NCBI GenBank assembly: GCA_029261275.1
Contig: JAJDBR010000208.1
Span: 1-36,870 of the forward strand
Origin: Nitrospirales bacterium
GTDB taxonomy: Bacteria > Nitrospirota > Nitrospiria > Nitrospirales > UBA8639
Length of the DNA stretch: 36,870 nt
Direction of reading: 5' to 3'
The notes below the pieces were generated by a model, which did not search any database, was not told the origin of the DNA, and saw only the letters and a program-made list of their open reading frames with translations. Positions 6,545 to 14,962 of this stretch are shown here, piece by piece. The position numbers and the translations under genes were made by a program. Positions within the stretch are counted from its first letter, which is position 1; every line of letters starts with the position of its first letter.

Positions 6545-9016
6545 ATGAGCGTCAAACGTTGTGGAAAGAGAAGGTTAGCCTGGACTCTCGGTGGGAGTCT
6601 GGTTGGGGCACTGGTACTAGTAAGTGGAGGATTGTTTGAGTTTGTTTCCGTTCCTGCTCCCGTCGCGCATGCGAGTGCCGAGTGGGTGGGTGATAAATCT
6701 GGGGCATTAATTGGAATTGATGAGGAGGGCAAACTCACTCAGGCATTTCCGCTCAAACATACTGATGTGTCTATTCAGGTCAGTGGGCCGCTCGCCCGGG
6801 CTCAGGTGACCCAGCAGTTCGAAAATCCCTATTCCGATAAAATTGAAGCCGTCTATACCTTTCCTTTACCGCAAAATGCGGCGGTGAATGACATGACCCT
6901 CACCGTTGGCGATCGGGTCGTAAAAGGCAGGATCAAAAAACGAGAAGAAGCCCGGGCGATTTATGAAGCGGCCAAACGTCGTGGAAATGTGGCTGGTTTG
7001 TTGGATCAGGAACGTCCAAATATTTTTACGCAGTCCGTCGCGAATATTCTTCCAGGAGAGCAGATTTCCATCACGATCAGTTATGTGCAGACCTTGTCCT
7101 ATGATGGCGGAACCTATTCGGTGGTGTTCCCCATGGTGGTGGGGCCCCGGTATATCCCTGGCCAACCCATTGCCCAAGAGTCACCAGCGCAAATTTTAGG
7201 AGGCGGTTGGGCCTATGACACCAACCAAGTCCCGGATGCCTCACATATTACCCCGCCTGTTCTAAAGCCAGGCACAAGGTCGGGATACGACCTGTCCCTG
7301 TCGGTGAAGATCGATACAGGGGTGCCCATTCACCATGTCCAATCAACAACCCATGAGATTGCGGTCACCAATTCAAAAGATTCTCAGGCTGAAGTTCATC
7401 TCAAACAAGAAGCCACCATTCCCAATAAAGACTTTATCCTGACCTATGCCGTAGCAGGAGAAGATATTCATGATGCAGTGCTTACTCATCGAAAGGGGGA
7501 GCATGGGTTTTTTACCCTGCTGTTGCAACCGCCGGATCGTGTGAAGACGGATCAAGTTACGCCAAAGGAATTAGTCTTTGTCTTGGACACTTCAGGATCG
7601 ATGTCAGGGTTTCCTTTAGATAAGGCCAAAGAAACAATGCGTCTCGCCATTGATGGGTTGAATCCACGCGATACCTTTAATCTCATCACGTTTGCAGGAG
7701 ATACGCATATTCTGTTTTCCGAACCTGTTCCAGCCACGCCATCGAATGTGCGCAAGGCCCAGAGCTTTTTAGAATCCCGCAGAGGGGGCGGTGGTACAGA
7801 AATGATGAAAGCCATTCGAGTGGCGTTAGATCCAAGTGATTCCCAGGAACATTTGCGAATCGTCTGTTTTATGACTGATGGCTATATCGGCAATGATATG
7901 GCCATTGTTGGCGAAATCCAAAAGCACGCCAATGCCAGGGTCTTTGCCTTTGGCATTGGCTCTAGCGTCAATCGCTTTTTGTTAGACAAGATGGCGGAAC
8001 ATGGGCGTGGAGAAGTGGAGTATGTGGGATTGCAAGATGATGGATCATCTGCCGCGCGCCGTTTTCATGAACGGGTGCAACATCCATTGCTGACCGATAT
8101 TTCGGTGGATTGGGATGGTCTCGATGTGTCTGAGGTCTATCCCAAGCGATTGCCAGATCTGTTTAGTGCCAAACCCTTGGTTTTAACCGGCCGCTATGCG
8201 ACGCCTGGAAAAGCGACCATTCGCCTACGAGGAAAAGTCGCCGGGCATGCAGTCGTGCGAAAGATTGAGGTTGATTTTCCTGGATTTGAGCCCAACCATG
8301 ATGTACTCGCAACTTTATGGGCTAGGACGAAGATTGTTGACCTCATGGCACAAGATTACAACGGCATTCAGCAAGGAAATCCGAAATCGAATATTCGAGA
8401 GGGGATCACGCAATTAGGTTTGGACTTTGGATTGATGACCCAATTCACCTCATTTGTCGCCGTGGAAGAATTAATCATCACCGAAGGCGGACAACCGCGA
8501 CGGGTAGAAGTGCCAGTGGAATTGCCGGATGGCGTCAGTTATGAAGGCATTTTTGGTGAAGATGAGCAACGGCAGGCTGGGTTCCGACAACGGGCGATGA
8601 GGCCTGCAGCCAAAATGAACAAGAGTTTTCTTGGTGGAGTCGTCGCACGGGAAGCCTACAGTGCTGCGCCAGTCATGGCGGATAGGCTGGAAGAAGATCG
8701 TTCCACGATTAGCCTCAATGAGCCGCTGTCAAAATTAGATTTCACCTTACTCACTATGGTGGATAAAGAGAAAAAAGGGAAGGATTTTTCACCTGACGAG
8801 TTGTCCAAGCTTCAAGATGGACAAGTGTTGGTGCAAGTATGGCTCGCAGATAAAAAAGAGGAGACGATGTCTCAATTAAAGGATTTGGGCTTCAAGTCTG
8901 TCGCGCAACCCAAATCCGGGCACTTGGTTATTGGATATATTCCCGTCGAACAATTGGAATCGTTAGCCAAGTTATCCAATGTTCGCTATGTAACCCTGCA
9001 ACCCGCCGCAGCATAG
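6545..9016 (+). CDS. VIT and von Willebrand factor A domain protein
   Basis: The open frame begins at 6515, but ATG 6545 has AAGGAGGAG directly upstream, giving 823 residues. An N-terminal basic stretch plus hydrophobic helix (about 11-37), followed by VAHASA, looks like a Sec signal or anchor. The VIT domain follows at about 50-175 (YTFPLPQNAAVNDMTL, IYEAAKRRGNVAGLLDQERP, FTQSVANILPGE). The VWA domain starts near 340 with an intact MIDAS motif DTSGS (Asp348, Ser350, Ser352), and further shows TFNLITFAG and IVCFMTDGYIGND. This is the inter-alpha-trypsin-inhibitor heavy-chain architecture, seen in bacteria on envelope proteins. A ~100-residue C-terminal domain with LSKLQDGQVLVQVWLADKKE is unfamiliar. 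No sortase gene or LPxTG signal is present. Metal-dependent adhesion or envelope scaffolding is inferred. Confidence 0.85.
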   Translation: MSVKRCGKRRLAWTLGGSLVGALVLVSGGLFEFVSVPAPVAHASAEWVGDKSGALIGIDEEGKLTQAFPLKHTDVSIQVSGPLARAQVTQQFENPYSDKIEAVYTFPLPQNAAVNDMTLTVGDRVVKGRIKKREEARAIYEAAKRRGNVAGLLDQERPNIFTQSVANILPGEQISITISYVQTLSYDGGTYSVVFPMVVGPRYIPGQPIAQESPAQILGGGWAYDTNQVPDASHITPPVLKPGTRSGYDLSLSVKIDTGVPIHHVQSTTHEIAVTNSKDSQAEVHLKQEATIPNKDFILTYAVAGEDIHDAVLTHRKGEHGFFTLLLQPPDRVKTDQVTPKELVFVLDTSGSMSGFPLDKAKETMRLAIDGLNPRDTFNLITFAGDTHILFSEPVPATPSNVRKAQSFLESRRGGGGTEMMKAIRVALDPSDSQEHLRIVCFMTDGYIGNDMAIVGEIQKHANARVFAFGIGSSVNRFLLDKMAEHGRGEVEYVGLQDDGSSAARRFHERVQHPLLTDISVDWDGLDVSEVYPKRLPDLFSAKPLVLTGRYATPGKATIRLRGKVAGHAVVRKIEVDFPGFEPNHDVLATLWARTKIVDLMAQDYNGIQQGNPKSNIREGITQLGLDFGLMTQFTSFVAVEELIITEGGQPRRVEVPVELPDGVSYEGIFGEDEQRQAGFRQRAMRPAAKMNKSFLGGVVAREAYSAAPVMADRLEEDRSTISLNEPLSKLDFTLLTMVDKEKKGKDFSPDELSKLQDGQVLVQVWLADKKEETMSQLKDLGFKSVAQPKSGHLVIGYIPVEQLESLAKLSNVRYVTLQPAAA

Positions 9017-9034
9017 ATGGGAGATTGTGCTTCC

Positions 9035-9075
9035 GGGCGGCTCGGGTAATTCATCCGAGCCGCCCTATTTTTTTT
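9035..9075 (+). terminator. Rho-independent terminator after the VIT/VWA gene
   Basis: GGGCGGCTCGG at 9035-9045 pairs perfectly with CCGAGCCGCCC at 9055-9065 (11 pairs, 9-base loop). TA and a run of eight T follow. It lies 19 bases after the stop codon at 9014-9016. Confidence 0.93.
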
Positions 9076-9315
9076 ACTGTCATTCCTGCAAATCTTAAAC
9101 AAGAATCCGTCTTCCTTTATGTCTGCAGTCGGCGGTGAGTTCAACTGGTCGCCGCAACGCACGCCTGAAGTATTTTTCAACGCGCATGACATTGAATATG
9201 GTCTCCTTTTTTTTATACTGCGAAACGTCCTTAGCGAACATGTTACTGGTGATACGTATAGTGCCCTATTGGAGGGGATCTGTTTGAGTGTAGGACAGGG
9301 AAAAGTTACTTGAAT

Positions 9316-10239
9316 CTAAAACGGTTCTTGCCCAGCGCGGAGTTTGGTGAGGGATTCTTTGACGAAGGCCAGGTCTTGACTGCCGGGTTCCATGTTTTGT
9401 GCGGCGAGCGACCAGGCTTCATCAGTTTCTTGTTTCCGGTCTAAATACCAGAGGGCGATGCCTCGATACCAATTCACGGCGGGTTGATTGGGGAGATCAG
9501 CCAGAACCGTATCAAAATGGTTGAGTGCTTCTTGAAAGAGCTTGGGATCATCAATTTTTCGGGAGTCTATTAATAAGACACCATAGTTATATCGAGCTTC
9601 ATGTTGTTTGGGGTCTAACTCTAAGGCCTTGCCCCAGGCTTTCTGGGCCTCGGCCATCCGTCCCAATGCTTGATAGGATCGCCCGGCCATTATTTGCCCT
9701 TGTAGGTCATCGGGATTTTCTTTAAGGCGTGCCTCTAGTTTGGCGACCATTTCCATAGGGTTCGGGCCACCGCCCATTTCTGCTTCGACGGCCATAAGTT
9801 TTTGCGCAGCTTGAATCTGCAAAAGGCTGTAAAGGCCCACGGAGGCGAGTAAGACGACCAATCCGGATGCGATGGCGGGGACCCAACCCTTTCGGGTCGG
9901 AGCGGATTTCTCGGCATGGCTATCACGGCCTTCTTTCCCATCTTTCAGTATTTCTAACCGATCGAGAATATGAAGCAGTCGATGTTCGTCTGTGGCTTTG
10001 AGGCGTTCATAGTCAGTCGTGGTCATCCGGCCTTGTGCCAGCTCCATTTCTAACTCTTGTAATGATTGATTCAGCACTCCGCGTTCGACTTGGAGGTCGG
10101 CATATTCTTGTTCCTCGTTGTCGTCTAACCCAAAAGAAATCGGCAAAGGGTCTCTTCGCCAAAACGGAAGAGTCAAGGCAAACAGCACTATGCTTATGAC
10201 GATGAGAAGCGGAGTGAGGAAGGCAATTATCGGAGGCAT
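9316..10239 (-). CDS. ccmI: Cytochrome c biogenesis protein CcmI-like (TPR)
   Basis: A 307-residue protein, last gene of the ccm operon, 15 bases after ccmH. Two hydrophobic helices (about 3-27 and 101-122) bracket a cytoplasmic coiled-coil with QSLQELEMELAQGRMTTTDYERL, the usual CcmI N-terminal layout. The periplasmic part contains tetratricopeptide repeats (for example LQGQIMAGRSYQALGRMAEAQKAWGKALELDPKQHEARYNYGVLL as two repeat units, written here as one span of helices). CcmI binds the C-terminus of apocytochrome c and delivers it to the CcmF/CcmH heme lyase. Assignment rests on TPRs, topology and position; a generic TPR membrane protein would look similar. Confidence 0.8.
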   Translation of the reverse strand: MPPIIAFLTPLLIVISIVLFALTLPFWRRDPLPISFGLDDNEEQEYADLQVERGVLNQSLQELEMELAQGRMTTTDYERLKATDEHRLLHILDRLEILKDGKEGRDSHAEKSAPTRKGWVPAIASGLVVLLASVGLYSLLQIQAAQKLMAVEAEMGGGPNPMEMVAKLEARLKENPDDLQGQIMAGRSYQALGRMAEAQKAWGKALELDPKQHEARYNYGVLLIDSRKIDDPKLFQEALNHFDTVLADLPNQPAVNWYRGIALWYLDRKQETDEAWSLAAQNMEPGSQDLAFVKESLTKLRAGQEPF

Positions 10240-10254
10240 GTTAGGGAAGCGTTT

Positions 10255-10725
10255 TTAGGATTCTAATTCGCGCTCAAGTCGTTGGCGAGCTTGTTCGTCT
10301 AAGGGTGGAGGGGGGGCAGTTGAGGGAGTTGGGGTGCGGCGGACCCAACCAATCACTTCCTTATACAGAAGGAGTCCTCCTCCAAGTAATAGGATGAAGG
10401 GCCCTGCCCAGAGGAGCCAATTTACGCCATGTGCAGGAGGTTGCATCATAATATAATCCCCATATCGACTGAGGAAGTATTCTTTAATATCTTCTGGGCT
10501 ATGGCCAAGTTTCAATCGATCCCGTACCACACCACGCATTTGTTGGGCGAGCGGGGCACCTGATTCCCAAATGTTTTCGGTTTGGCACACCGTACAGCGT
10601 AGGGTTTTCGCAATTTCTCGAACCTGCACATCCAAAAGCGTTTCGTCTTGGACTTCTGCGAACACAGGCCAAGAAGTTGCCAACACGAAAAGGAATAAAA
10701 ATGCTAGGCGAATAGGTATAAACAT
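10255..10725 (-). CDS. ccmH: Cytochrome c maturation thiol reductase subunit CcmH
   Basis: A 156-residue protein with a signal peptide (about 1-23), the family motif LRCTVCQ (Cys44 and Cys47) and the helical stretch that follows (MRGVVRDRLKLGHSPEDIKEYFLSRYGDYIMMQPP, seen as DxIxxYFxxRYG-type). A C-terminal membrane helix spans about 104-122. CcmH reduces or holds apocytochrome CxxCH cysteines so that CcmF can attach heme. The ATG overlaps the ccmG stop by one base (TAATG), implying coupled translation. Length fits the single-domain CcmH; the TPR part is a separate gene (ccmI). Confidence 0.93.
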   Translation of the reverse strand: MFIPIRLAFLFLFVLATSWPVFAEVQDETLLDVQVREIAKTLRCTVCQTENIWESGAPLAQQMRGVVRDRLKLGHSPEDIKEYFLSRYGDYIMMQPPAHGVNWLLWAGPFILLLGGGLLLYKEVIGWVRRTPTPSTAPPPPLDEQARQRLERELES

Positions 10726-11285
10726 TAAGATGGAGTGCTATTGGGCTGCCCTTGGAGTAAGGGTGCAATGATCTCTTGGGTAATCTTCGTGTACATATGG
10801 CCTGTGACGGGCCCGACATATTTATAGCGGATTTTCCCCTGCTGATCGATGACAAATGTTTCAGGCACGCCATAGACGCCATAGTCGATGGCTAATTGGC
10901 CTTTGAGATCTCGCATATGCGCAAAGGTGGTTCCATATTCTTTGAGATATTGTTGGGCATCAGGCAATTTGTCTTGGTAGTTGATGCCAAGCATCACGAA
11001 ATTGGGGTCATCTTTAAAGAGTTTGTGGAGCTGCAAGACACTTTCATGCTCGACTTTGCATTCATAACACCAAGATGCCCAAAAATTCAGTAGGATCACT
11101 TTCCCTTTAAATTGATTCAGGGAAATCATTTGTCCTGTTTCCACATCGGGGCCTTCCACCATTGGGGCATCGGTGCCGATGAGCACAGTCGGAATATGGC
11201 GGGGATCTCCCCATAGGCCTTGATAAAACAAGGCAAAGAGTCCGAGTAGGACCACGACTAAGGTGAGTTGCGAGCTTTTGGTCAT
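10725..11285 (-). CDS. ccmG: Periplasmic thiol:disulfide oxidoreductase CcmG/DsbE-like
   Basis: The frame opens at 11360, but ATG 11285 overlaps the ccmF stop as ATGA and yields 186 residues with an N-terminal membrane anchor (about 7-23), so I take that start. It is a thioredoxin fold of the TlpA/DsbE type: NFWASWCYEC with active-site Cys73 and Cys76, a family-typical YGVYGVPETFVID cis-proline segment, and a C-terminal helix. The active-site pair is WCYEC, whereas Escherichia coli CcmG has WCPTC, so the redox potential may differ. CcmG keeps apocytochrome c or CcmH cysteines reduced, taking electrons from CcdA/DsbD; a ccdA gene is present at 28102. Confidence 0.9.
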   Translation of the reverse strand: MTKSSQLTLVVVLLGLFALFYQGLWGDPRHIPTVLIGTDAPMVEGPDVETGQMISLNQFKGKVILLNFWASWCYECKVEHESVLQLHKLFKDDPNFVMLGINYQDKLPDAQQYLKEYGTTFAHMRDLKGQLAIDYGVYGVPETFVIDQQGKIRYKYVGPVTGHMYTKITQEIIAPLLQGQPNSTPS

Positions 11286-13231
11286 TCTTCTCTCTTGCGT
11301 GGGCGGAGAATATTCAAGATCACGCCCAACCCCATAATAATGCCGCCGCCCCAGACCCAAAGGATGAGAGGATTGAGGACGCCCCGTGCGACAGCCACGC
11401 CTTCAGGCGACACTTCAGGCATGGTCAAAAAGATATGTCCCATATTGATGGAATAAATGGCGGATTCAGTCGTTGGCGTTTGGGTGGCGTTGTAAATACG
11501 TTTTTGCGGGCGAAGTTCTGTGAGGAGGGTCTCATCCTCAAAGACTTGAAAAACGCCTTCTTCCGCTTTCCAATTTCCGCCTTCGACATCATGAATGTTG
11601 GTGAGTTTCATGCGATAGTCGCCAATGGCCATTTCGTCTCCGATTTTCATCGAGACGACTTTTTCCGTTTGATAGATCGTTGAGGCAATAATTCCAATGA
11701 CTAAGACGAGCACTCCAATATGGGTCAACATGGCCGCATAGCGTCGCTGGTTGGCGGTAAACGCGGCCAGGCATCCCTTGAAAATGTTACTGCTGTTTCG
11801 CTGGGCATAGAGTTGGGAGATTTTTCCAAAGTCCATCACAATAGCCATGCCGGAAAAAGCTACCACATAGGTGCCTGCCAGGGCATAGAGGTTTCGAATG
11901 CCGGTGACCGCTAATACGATGACCATGATGGCACCAGCGAGTAGAGGGAGAGAAAAACTTTTCTTCAAATTGGCGACTGATGCCTTTCGCCAGGGTATAT
12001 ACGGGCCAATGCCCATGAGAAAGAGTAGGCCTAACGCAATAGGCATGAAGACGGCGTTGTAATAGGGTGGGCCGACTGTGACTTTTGCGCCTGATAACGT
12101 TTCTAGAATGAGCGGATAGAGGGTGCCTAAAAAGACGGTGGCAGCAGCGACGAGGAAGAACAAATTATTAAAGAGAAAGATCGATTCACGCGAGATGAGT
12201 GAATCCAATTCGACCTGAGATTTCAGTTTAGCCGATCTGAGTATCAGGGCCGCAAAAGCTATGCCGATGATGGTGCCGACAAATATTAAGATATAGAGAC
12301 CGCGTTCAGGGTCGGTCGCAAAGGAATGTACGGAGGTAAGTACCCCGCTTCGCACCAAAAATGTTCCAATGAGCGAAAGCGAAAACGTGACAATAATCAG
12401 GAATAAATTCCAGACTTTGAACATTTTGCGTTTCTCTTGCACCAACACAGAATGCAAGTAGGCGGTGCCAACCAGCCAAGGCATAAACGACGCATTTTCT
12501 ACCGGGTCCCAACCCCAATACCCACCCCACCCTAATTCGTAATAGGCCCAATAACCTCCTAGAAGAATACCGGTAGTCAGGCACATCCACGCAAAGGTCG
12601 TCCAGCGTTGGGTTACCTTGATCCATTCTTCTCCTAACCGGCCGGAGAACAACGCCGCCATGGCAAAGGAAAACGGAATGGAAAAGCCCACATAGCCCAT
12701 GTATAACATGGGGGGATGCATGACCATGGCCGGGTCTTGTAATAACGGATTGAGATCTTTGCCTTCCAATGGGACGGGGAGCAGTCGTTCAAAGGGACTG
12801 GAGAGAAACACAATCAGACAGAGAAATCCGAAGATGATCGCGCATTCTACGCCAATCAGATAGGGCATAATCGTAGGCTGTGTGCGCCAGTGCAGCCACA
12901 CAGCTAGAGTGCTAAACACTGAAAGAATAAAAACCCACAGTAAGAGCGACCCTTCATGACCGCCCCAGACTGCAGACACGGTATAAAAGAAGGGGAGCTT
13001 CGAGTTGGAATTATTGGCGACGTAGAGAACTGAAAAGTCTCGGACGATAAACGAATAGACCAAGGACAGCATGCCAATGCCCAGCAAGGCAAAAATCAAT
13101 GTGACGGCCATGCGCCCTGATCGGGCCCAGTCGGGGTTACGCGTTTTCAACGCTAAGGCCGCACTGGCCATCCCAAAGACAGACAGCACTAAGGCGATAA
13201 TGGTCGAAAAATGTCCGATTTCTATAATCAT
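11282..13231 (-). CDS. ccmF: Heme lyase subunit CcmF
   Basis: A 649-residue polytopic membrane protein with well over ten hydrophobic segments, the normal size for CcmF. Visible hallmarks are the HEGS segment near residue 92, MHPPMLYMGYVG with His172, and the tryptophan-rich WWD heme-handling motif at about 227-246 (GYYxWDPVENAS-type, here WGGYWGWDPVENAS). His260 closes the P-histidine set, and a periplasmic loop precedes the last helix. CcmF receives heme from holo-CcmE and ligates it to apocytochrome c with CcmH and CcmI. It begins 18 bases after the ccmE stop and its own stop overlaps the ccmG start. Nothing looks truncated. Confidence 0.96.
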   Translation of the reverse strand: MIIEIGHFSTIIALVLSVFGMASAALALKTRNPDWARSGRMAVTLIFALLGIGMLSLVYSFIVRDFSVLYVANNSNSKLPFFYTVSAVWGGHEGSLLLWVFILSVFSTLAVWLHWRTQPTIMPYLIGVECAIIFGFLCLIVFLSSPFERLLPVPLEGKDLNPLLQDPAMVMHPPMLYMGYVGFSIPFSFAMAALFSGRLGEEWIKVTQRWTTFAWMCLTTGILLGGYWAYYELGWGGYWGWDPVENASFMPWLVGTAYLHSVLVQEKRKMFKVWNLFLIIVTFSLSLIGTFLVRSGVLTSVHSFATDPERGLYILIFVGTIIGIAFAALILRSAKLKSQVELDSLISRESIFLFNNLFFLVAAATVFLGTLYPLILETLSGAKVTVGPPYYNAVFMPIALGLLFLMGIGPYIPWRKASVANLKKSFSLPLLAGAIMVIVLAVTGIRNLYALAGTYVVAFSGMAIVMDFGKISQLYAQRNSSNIFKGCLAAFTANQRRYAAMLTHIGVLVLVIGIIASTIYQTEKVVSMKIGDEMAIGDYRMKLTNIHDVEGGNWKAEEGVFQVFEDETLLTELRPQKRIYNATQTPTTESAIYSINMGHIFLTMPEVSPEGVAVARGVLNPLILWVWGGGIIMGLGVILNILRPRKREE

Positions 13232-13249
13232 GTGGAACGGAAAGGTGCC

Positions 13250-13714
13250 TTAAGGCGAGAGGGTTTTCATGAAATCTTTTTTGGGGAGTTCAACGCCCGC
13301 GCGTTTGAGTTCCATGGGCATGTAGTCTTCGGAGTGTTTCGCCATGATCATGGTCGAACGAAAGGTCTGGCCATCATTCCATTGGCCTTCCACCACCGCG
13401 CCTTGGCCTTCCTTGAACAGATCCGGCGGAATGCCTTGAAACGCCACGGGGATAGTCGCAGCGCCGTCGGTCAGTTCAAAAGTTAGGCCCACCGGTTCGG
13501 GCTGTGTTTTCAAGCTCCCCTTCACGACCATGCCACCTACTCGAACTTTTTTGGTGTAGGTTTCTGGTGTAAAGGCTTTCACTTCTGAAGGGGTCACAAA
13601 ATACACAATATTTTCCCCGAAATTTCCCAAGGCCAAATACCCTAATGATCCAGCAATCAGGAGAATGCTCACAATAATCGCGACCTTTTTATTCTTGTTT
13701 GGCAAGAGGATCAC
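13250..13714 (-). CDS. ccmE: Heme chaperone CcmE
   Basis: A 154-residue protein with an N-terminal signal anchor (about 10-30), an OB-fold beta domain (VRVGGMVVKGSLKT, GLTFELTDG, IPVAFQGIPPDLFKEG) and the covalent heme-binding motif AKHSEDYMP. His127 and Tyr131 sit in the canonical HxxxY spacing, so this is the functional CcmE. It carries heme from the CcmABCD complex to CcmF in the periplasm. The GTG start at 13714 lies 26 bases inside the preceding gene; a TTG at 13705 is an alternative. The His-type motif (not Cys) identifies the classical CcmE class. Confidence 0.94.
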   Translation of the reverse strand: MILLPNKNKKVAIIVSILLIAGSLGYLALGNFGENIVYFVTPSEVKAFTPETYTKKVRVGGMVVKGSLKTQPEPVGLTFELTDGAATIPVAFQGIPPDLFKEGQGAVVEGQWNDGQTFRSTMIMAKHSEDYMPMELKRAGVELPKKDFMKTLSP

Positions 13715-14201
13715 TCTCCGGTTCGTAAAGTTTTTCGTCTTTGATTTCCTTAAATAGAACCATGACTCTTTGGCTCATGGCAAATAGAACCCAACATAGG
13801 GAGATGACCGTGAGCAAATAGGCAGCTGCCACAAATTCAAAATTGTTGATCAAGGCCGTGTCTTGGGCTTTAAACGTCTTGGTCGCTTTGTCAAGTTGGC
13901 CAATTAGGACCATTGTTTTGAGTTCACGAATATTTTCCAAGGGCGGACCGGCATATTCCACGGGAAGAGTCGTTGGGCCATCAATCAATTCAAATGTCGC
14001 CTGGCCTTGTTCAACGTCCCCAGATAAGGTTCCACTTTTCACCATCCCCTGAATTCTAACAGGTTCTGAGGTGCCTGGGCTGTTTAATACCGTCGCTAGA
14101 GAGAGGGTCGATAAATCACGTTGATATTGTTGGTTGGTCATCATGGCCAAAAGGAGCAATCCTCCGACTATGATGGCCCATCGTGTATACAATCCGGTCA
14201 T
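13689..14201 (-). CDS. CcmE-like OB-fold protein without heme histidine, with CcmD-like C-terminal helix
   Basis: A 170-residue protein between ccmC and ccmE, the slot normally held by ccmD. Residues 5-21 form an anchor helix. Residues 46-116 repeat the CcmE OB-fold pattern (VRIQGMVKSGTLSG, ATFELIDGPTTLPVEYAGPP, MVLIGQLDKATKTF), clearly similar to the ccmE product next to it. Where CcmE has KHxxxY, this protein reads DTALINN, so it cannot attach heme the same way. Directly after comes a second helix (about 122-143, FEFVAAAYLLTVISL) with a charged tail, matching the FVxxAYxxT pattern and topology of CcmD. I infer a hybrid that replaces CcmD in the CcmABC-CcmE complex. ATGA overlap with ccmC and 26-base overlap with ccmE. 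Confidence 0.75.
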   Translation of the reverse strand: MTGLYTRWAIIVGGLLLLAMMTNQQYQRDLSTLSLATVLNSPGTSEPVRIQGMVKSGTLSGDVEQGQATFELIDGPTTLPVEYAGPPLENIRELKTMVLIGQLDKATKTFKAQDTALINNFEFVAAAYLLTVISLCWVLFAMSQRVMVLFKEIKDEKLYEPESDPLAKQE

Positions 14202-14923
14202 GGGGATGTCTGAGAAAAATGGGTCTGACTAAACAGACGGCCCTTTTTGGCTTGGAGGAGGTTGGACAAATACAAAATCTGCGTGCGAACCATCACCATG
14301 TAGGCAAAGAGGAGCCATGCACCAATGCTCATGAGGGTTAAAGGGACTAAAATGTCATCGGAAATGGCCACGCCTCGGGTCGAGAAGGACATGGGTTGAT
14401 GCAGGGTCCGCCACCATTCCACCGAAAATTTGATAATGGGCAGGTCGATCCCACCCACAATCGCCAAGATCGCTGCATAGCGCCCCCCGCGTTCGGGGTC
14501 ATCTACCAATTTCCTGAGCATGAGATACCCGCCCAAGATCAGCAGCAGCACACTAAAAGAAACCAGCCGAGGATCCCACGTCCACCAGGTGTTCCAGGTA
14601 GGTTTGGCCCAAATAGAACCGGTGATGAGCGCCAGGGCCGTAAAGAGCGCACAAATGCCAGCAGAAGCCTGGCACATGTTATCCACAAGCGGGTCGCGTT
14701 TCCACAAATACCAGATGCTGCCGAAAAATAAGACAGAATAGGCCAGCGTACTCGTATGGGCCAGGGGAACATGAACATACATAATCCTGACTAGCTCACC
14801 TTGGTAATAATCCGCGGGAGAAGCGAGTAGGCCAGTATAGAGCCCTAAGAAAAGACAGATAACCGCAGCTCCCCCAAACCAACCTTTATACCGCTGAATA
14901 TATCGAATGAATCGATTAAGCAT
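14198..14923 (-). CDS. ccmC: Heme handling protein CcmC
   Basis: A 241-residue protein with six membrane helices, the normal family size. Conserved elements: His51 in YVHVPLAH and His175 in RTLHQP, which match the P-His1 and P-His2 axial heme ligands. Between them lies the WWD loop at about 105-119 (WAKPTWNTWWTWDPRL). CcmC loads heme onto CcmE with CcmD and the CcmAB ATPase. It is the first gene of the minus-strand operon. The start codon follows a conserved block very closely (AGGAAAC then ATG), discussed as a promoter or leaderless start. The 3' end overlaps the next gene by ATGA. Confidence 0.95.
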   Translation of the reverse strand: MLNRFIRYIQRYKGWFGGAAVICLFLGLYTGLLASPADYYQGELVRIMYVHVPLAHTSTLAYSVLFFGSIWYLWKRDPLVDNMCQASAGICALFTALALITGSIWAKPTWNTWWTWDPRLVSFSVLLLILGGYLMLRKLVDDPERGGRYAAILAIVGGIDLPIIKFSVEWWRTLHQPMSFSTRGVAISDDILVPLTLMSIGAWLLFAYMVMVRTQILYLSNLLQAKKGRLFSQTHFSQTSP

Positions 14924-14962
14924 GTTTCCTATTGTAAACGGACAAGCCGACGGAGGAAAGGG
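14921..14962 (-). promoter_or_regulatory. 42-bp conserved block at the ccmC start (copy 1), putative promoter/operator
   Basis: 35 of 42 positions match the block at 21709-21750. The invariant parts on the plus strand are ATTGTAAACGGAC, CCGACGG and GGAAAGG. Read in the direction of ccmC this gives CCTTTCC, CCGTCGG, then GTCCGTTTACAAT. TACAAT is a 5/6 match to a -10 box and ends seven bases before the ATG, so transcription could start at or next to the ccmC start codon. No consensus -35 is present; the conserved CTTTCC lies 18 bases upstream of TACAAT. Confidence 0.5.

Noticed and set aside
9119-9313. 64-codon plus-strand frame between the terminator and ccmI
   Set aside because: No ribosome site and no protein character; it lies in the tail region of two convergent genes.
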